The position numbers were made by a program, and so were the translations under genes. DNA of 9,336 nucleotides from Armatimonadota bacterium (GTDB taxonomy: Bacteria > Sysuimicrobiota > Sysuimicrobiia > Sysuimicrobiales > Humicultoraceae), in NCBI GenBank assembly GCA_016198805.1, contig JACQHU010000120.1, positions 1-9,336 on the forward strand. Reading direction: 5' to 3'. The notes beneath the pieces are model-generated. The model saw only the letters and a program-made list of their open reading frames with translations. It made no database searches and was not told the DNA's origin. Shown piece after piece: positions 6,563-9,336 of the stretch. Position 1 is the first letter of the stretch. Every line of letters starts with the position of its first letter.

Positions 6563-7360
6563 GTGACCGCCATGGTCATGGCCGGCGGGATCAACACCAT
6601 TCCGCTCTATGAGGGCTACACGCCCGGCTATAAGGCGCTAGTGCAGATCAACGGCCGTCCGGCGATCCGGTACCCGCTGGCGGCGCTGCGGGCGTCCCGG
6701 TACATCGGCGACGTCTGCGTGGTGGGCCAGCGGGACGCGCTGGCCGCGGCCGTGGCCGACGAGTCCATTACCATCGTGCCGTCGGGCGAGACGCTCTTCG
6801 GCAGCGTCGTCGCGGGCTTGAAGGCCCTGCGCGACCGTCCGCTGGTCCTGGGGGCGACCGCCGACCTGTCGCTGCTCACTGGCACCATGGTCGATGCCTT
6901 CCTCCAGGCCTGCGCGGCCATCCCCGTCAGGTACAAGGAGAACATCTTCGTCTCGGTGGTGCCCCGGGAAGATTTCACCGGCCCCTTCGCCCTCACCGAG
7001 AAGCTGATGGTCCGCTTCCGCGACGGCACCTTCTGCCACGGCAACCTGATGCTGCTCCAGCCGGGGCTGCTGGACAACCGGGTAGCGATGGCGCGCATCA
7101 ACGCCATTTACGCCGGCCGCAAAGGGAGGATTTCGTCGGCGCTGGCCTTCGGGCCCCTGGTGGGCCTGGCGTTCGTGTTCGGGGTGTACTTCTTGCATCT
7201 GCTGACCATGCGGCAGATGGCCGCCATCGCCTCCAGGCGGTTCGGGCTCGGCATTATCCCGGTGCCCATTCCGTACGCGCAGGTCTCGCTGGATGTCGAT
7301 GAACCGACCGACTACCGTCTGGTTACCGAGGTCCTCGCGCTGGGTCAGGCAGGGGGATGA
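6563..7360 (+). CDS. MobA-like NTP transferase (GT-A fold nucleotidyltransferase) with hydrophobic segment
   Basis: The 265-residue product begins with the nucleotide-binding strand and loop TAMVMAGG (2-9). Lys24 follows in YKALVQINGRP, the usual pyrophosphorylase-type signature, and ATADLSLL has the metal-binding Asp101 expected of the GT-A fold. VSLDVDEPTDYRLV near the end matches the C-terminal Asp-containing motif of the family. Unlike soluble MobA or GlmU, residues about 193-215 form a strongly hydrophobic stretch, perhaps a membrane-contact helix; I recall the same in a group of uncharacterised bacterial homologues. The GTG at 6563 fits the family N-terminus (M-x-A-x-V-x-A-G-G). The best Shine-Dalgarno, GGAGG at 6557-6561, is only 1 nt from it but 10 nt from an ATG at 6572, so that ATG is a real alternative. 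It is followed 2 nt later by the macro domain gene. The nucleotide and acceptor are unknown. Confidence 0.85.
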   Translation: MTAMVMAGGINTIPLYEGYTPGYKALVQINGRPAIRYPLAALRASRYIGDVCVVGQRDALAAAVADESITIVPSGETLFGSVVAGLKALRDRPLVLGATADLSLLTGTMVDAFLQACAAIPVRYKENIFVSVVPREDFTGPFALTEKLMVRFRDGTFCHGNLMLLQPGLLDNRVAMARINAIYAGRKGRISSALAFGPLVGLAFVFGVYFLHLLTMRQMAAIASRRFGLGIIPVPIPYAQVSLDVDEPTDYRLVTEVLALGQAGG

Positions 7361-7362
7361 CG

Positions 7363-7920
7363 ATGCGGGCCCCCGTGACCCGGACGATCGACGGCTGCCG
7401 CCTGGTGCTGGTCCAGGGGGACATCACCACCCAGGAGGTGGATGCCATCGTCAACGCCGCCAACAGCCGGCTGATCGGCGGAGGCGGCGTCGATGGGGCG
7501 ATCCGCCGGGCCGGCGGCCCGGCGATCGAGGAGGAGTGCGCCGCCATTCGGGCCGACCGCGGCGGGTGTCCCACGGGCTCAGCGGTCATCACCGGCGCGG
7601 GCCGGCTGCGCGCCCGCCACGTCATCCACGCCGTGGGCCCGGTCTGGCAGGGTGGCCGTCATGGCGAAGCCGATCTGCTCGCCTCGGCGTACCGGGTGAG
7701 TCTGACGCTGGCGGCGGAGCACGGGGTGCGCACCATCGCCTTCCCGTCGATCAGCACAGGCGTGTACGGCTATCCGGTGGCCCAGGCCGCCCGGGTGGCG
7801 TTGCGGGCCGTCGTGGTGGGGATCAGAGGGACATCGCTCGAGGAAGTCCACTTCGTCCTGTTCTCGGAGGCCGACTTCGACGTCTACGCGGAGGCGCTGC
7901 GGGAACTCCTTCCCGGCTGA
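7363..7920 (+). CDS. macro domain protein, O-acetyl-ADP-ribose deacetylase (YmdB-like)
   Basis: This 185-residue protein is a single MacroD/YmdB-type macro domain, which binds ADP-ribose and removes acetyl from O-acetyl-ADP-ribose or mono-ADP-ribose from acidic residues of proteins. Motifs in order are VQGDITTQ (17-24), AIVNAANS (28-35), the glycine loop LIGGGGVDGAI (37-47) with the Asp44 that helps in catalysis, HAVGPVW and the phosphate-binding loop SISTGVYGYP (129-138). The ATG at 7363 is preferred because AGGGGG (7351-7356) is 6 nt upstream; an ATG at 7357 would abut it and overlap the preceding stop codon. Spacing of a few nucleotides makes it cotranscribed and probably translationally coupled with the nucleotidyltransferase. 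Confidence 0.94.
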   Translation: MRAPVTRTIDGCRLVLVQGDITTQEVDAIVNAANSRLIGGGGVDGAIRRAGGPAIEEECAAIRADRGGCPTGSAVITGAGRLRARHVIHAVGPVWQGGRHGEADLLASAYRVSLTLAAEHGVRTIAFPSISTGVYGYPVAQAARVALRAVVVGIRGTSLEEVHFVLFSEADFDVYAEALRELLPG

Positions 7921-8029
7921 GGAAGACGGCCCCGCAGACCCCGATCCCGGCGGGAGCGCGTGGGCCGCGGTGCCATTCGATGGCGCCCGGATCGGCAGGA
8001 GATGCGCCCCCTCACCGGGGAAGAGTTTC

Positions 8030-8051
8030 CACACATCTCACTGGGGGTGTG
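8030..8051 (+). promoter_or_regulatory. short inverted repeat over the ribosome site of the RAM-domain gene
   Basis: CACAC (8030-8034) and GTGTG (8047-8051) form an inverted repeat around CTGGGGG, the sequence that supplies the ribosome site for the gene starting at 8056. Allowing one extra base it extends to TTCCACAC and GTGTGAA. It could be an operator or a small hairpin that hides the ribosome site, but at 5 bp it may also be chance. Confidence 0.25.
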
Positions 8052-8055
8052 AATC

Positions 8056-8283
8056 ATGGTTTCGGCCTACGTGCTCTGCAAATCTCAGCCAGGGCAGGCC
8101 CGCAAGGCCGCCATCGCCATCAGGAAGATCAAGGGTGTCCGGGAGGTGCATGTCGTCACCGGTCCCTACGACATCATCTGCATGACCGAGGCCGGCGATA
8201 TGGCGTCCCTGGGCGACACCGTGATCGGGAAGATCCAGCGCACGGCCGGCGTCGCCGACACGCTGACCTGCCTGGTCGTCTGA
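8056..8283 (+). CDS. stand-alone Lrp/AsnC ligand-binding (RAM) domain protein
   Basis: This 75-residue protein is the ligand-binding/oligomerisation domain of Lrp/AsnC regulators with no helix-turn-helix. It begins MVSAYVLCKSQPGQARKAA as the first strand and helix, then IKGVREVHVVTGPYDIICMT (24-43), whose GxYD is the hallmark of the RAM fold where the effector usually sits. A second helix and the final strand TLTCLVV complete the beta-alpha-beta-beta-alpha-beta fold. Such proteins bind amino acids or other small ligands as dimers or higher rings and may modulate full-length Lrp proteins. The ATG at 8056 has GGGGG (8043-8047) 8 nt before it. It lies 135 nt after the macro domain gene, so it may have its own promoter, though I see no clear one. 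Confidence 0.9.
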   Translation: MVSAYVLCKSQPGQARKAAIAIRKIKGVREVHVVTGPYDIICMTEAGDMASLGDTVIGKIQRTAGVADTLTCLVV

Positions 8284-8287
8284 GAGG

Positions 8288-8301
8288 CTGGAGGCCTCCA
8301 G
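8288..8301. other. 14-nt perfect palindrome after the RAM-domain gene
   Basis: CTGGAGGCCTCCAG at 8288-8301 is a perfect palindrome starting 5 nt after the RAM-domain stop codon. A second small hairpin, TGCCGG (8330-8335) with CCGGCA (8342-8347) and a 6-nt loop, follows. Neither has a T tract. They could mark the end of the upstream transcript or a protein-binding site. Confidence 0.35.
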
Positions 8302-8373
8302 GGTCAAGCGGGCGGCCGGGTGTGACTCTTGCCGGCTCTCACCGGCAGCGCGCGAAGGCAGGGAGAGCGGGTG

Positions 8374-8401
8374 TTGACAACCCAAGGGGGGCTTCTATAA
8401 T
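8374..8401 (+). promoter_or_regulatory. perfect consensus sigma-70-type promoter
   Basis: The -35 hexamer TTGACA is at 8374-8379 and the -10 hexamer TATAAT at 8396-8401, both exact consensus, with a 16-nt spacer. This is by far the best promoter in the window and the only one matching at all 12 positions. Transcription would start near 8408 and enter the structured RNA region and, if not terminated, the 23S rRNA gene 340 nt further on. Confidence 0.85.
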
Positions 8402-8407
8402 AAGCAG

Positions 8408-8525
8408 TGGCTTGGACGACTGGAGGGATTGGGTGCTGGAGCCGAGGGTGCAGTTGAGCGGTTAAACTGCATACGGCAAACCCGATGAGCGTCCCGGAGG
8501 GGATCAAGCTCATCCCCTCTTTTTT
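8408..8525 (+). ncRNA. candidate structured RNA or leader attenuator, family unknown
   Basis: The roughly 118 nt between the consensus promoter and the terminator contain no credible coding frame but a nested set of complementary arms. From outside in: GGACG (8414-8418) with CGTCC (8490-8494); ATTGGGT (8428-8434) with ACCCGAT (8480-8486), one wobble; GCCG (8441-8444) with CGGC (8474-8477); GTGCAGTT (8448-8455) with AACTGCAT (8465-8472), one wobble; loop 8456-8464. The internal loops are lopsided, with longer 5' strands (ACTGGAGGG, GCTGGA, AGG against GAG, AA, A), which suggests shaped, functional loops. It is not 5S rRNA, tRNA or SRP RNA by motif, and I could not match it to a riboswitch class. 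The start is set from promoter spacing. Whether it acts as a separate small RNA or a leader element is open. Confidence 0.55.
8497..8525 (+). terminator. intrinsic terminator upstream of the 23S rRNA gene
   Basis: GAGGGGAT (8497-8504) and ATCCCCTC (8512-8519) form a perfect 8-bp stem with a 7-nt loop, followed directly by six T (8520-8525). This is a textbook Rho-independent terminator. Part of its loop and 3' arm, GCTCATC (8508-8514), can instead pair with GATGAGC (8484-8490) in the preceding rod, which would prevent the terminator from forming. Confidence 0.85.
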
Positions 8526-8748
8526 GTGCCCAGGCCCCGAGCAAAACTTACCTGACAACGCACCCGACGCTCGGAACATGCCGCCTCAATGTTCCCGCAG
8601 GCTGGCCCCGGCGGGATCCGGCGCGCGAACCGCGACGGGGCGCACCTTGACAAGTGAAGATGGACGAAGACATCCCGACTCGCGGATCACGATGATCGGC
8701 GAGACGGTGATGTGTTGCCAGGCTCTATACAGCTGCTCCTAGAGCGGG
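8526..8748 (+). other. non-coding leader before 23S rRNA
   Basis: This stretch between the terminator and the mature 23S 5' end holds no credible gene. It contains two clear hairpins: GGAACAT (8573-8579) with ATGTTCC (8589-8595), and CTCGCGGATC (8679-8688) with GATCGGCGAG (8694-8703), 10 bp with one mismatch and a 5-nt loop. A consensus -35, TTGACA at 8647-8652, has no convincing -10 at 16-18 nt, so a second promoter is possible but weak. TATACA at 8726-8731 has no matching -35. The end of this stretch would normally pair with sequence beyond the 23S 3' end to form the processing stem, which is outside the window. Confidence 0.5.

Positions 8749-9336
<588 letters not shown>

Noticed and set aside
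7293..8465. Long plus-strand open frame of 390 codons across the macro domain and RAM-domain genes
   Set aside because: It is out of frame with two well-supported genes and reads as low-complexity Arg/Gly/Pro sequence with no recognisable domain.
8408..8525. Known RNAs considered for this segment: 5S rRNA, SRP RNA, tRNA, and c-di-GMP or SAM riboswitches
   Set aside because: The length fits 5S but none of its conserved sequence is present; the SRP GGAAGCAG loop and the T-loop of tRNA are missing; GGCAAACC recalls the c-di-GMP class but its other conserved parts are absent.
8485..8742. Small open frame beginning ATGAGCGTC before the 23S gene
   Set aside because: It crosses the terminator stem and T tract, has no ribosome site and no similarity; the segment is explained by RNA structure.

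Overview
This is a GC-rich bacterial chromosomal window with short gene spacing, good Shine-Dalgarno sites and mixed ATG/GTG starts. It carries no phage, transposon, CRISPR or tRNA signals. The gene families (BPHL-like hydrolase, MsrA, PaaI thioesterase, PaaK-like ligase, DUF3052 remnant, TM-bearing nucleotidyltransferase) and a 23S rRNA gene with no 16S close upstream fit an uncultivated GC-rich lineage such as Armatimonadota/CSP1-3, NC10 or Rokubacteria-like bacteria. The lineage is a guess; the 23S sequence could settle it.

Layout, left to right. Positions 2-568 hold the C-terminal part of an alpha/beta hydrolase. Next come msrA (636-1226) and, overlapping its stop codon, a vapC-type PIN toxin remnant (1223-1489) that lacks its N-terminus and an internal block. 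After a GC-rich stem-loop there is a two-gene plus-strand unit: a PaaI-like hotdog thioesterase (1587-2060) and a membrane-anchored protein with seven cysteines (2087-2635). A second decayed gene follows (2644-2951), made of the two ends of a receiver-like/DUF3052 protein joined with loss of the middle and a frame change. On the minus strand, a conserved 78-residue acidic protein (4067-3831) and a polytopic membrane protein (3825-2980) form a tightly coupled pair. Divergent from them is a free-standing Pnkp-type polynucleotide kinase module (4219-4740). Its stop codon overlaps by 4 nt that of a convergent PaaK-like adenylate-forming enzyme (6335-4737). Divergent from the latter is an operon of a MobA-like nucleotidyltransferase with a hydrophobic segment (6563-7360) and a macro domain ADP-ribosyl hydrolase (7363-7920), followed by a stand-alone Lrp/AsnC ligand-binding domain protein (8056-8283).

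The most notable region is 8284-8748. It has a perfect consensus sigma-70-type promoter (TTGACA, 16 nt, TATAAT), then about 118 nt that fold on paper into one long series of nested helices, ending in an intrinsic terminator with a T tract. A 7-nt segment of the rod can instead pair with the terminator loop and 3' arm, giving a terminator/antiterminator choice. About 220 nt further on, the 23S rRNA gene begins (about 8749) and runs off the window end. This is either a small structured RNA gene placed just upstream of an unlinked 23S gene or an attenuator in the 23S leader. I could not assign it to a known RNA family.

The protein-coding genes form several short transcription units rather than one pathway. 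Plausible functional links are limited to repair and nucleotide chemistry (MsrA, Pnkp-like kinase, macro domain) and to acyl-thioester chemistry (PaaI, PaaK-like).
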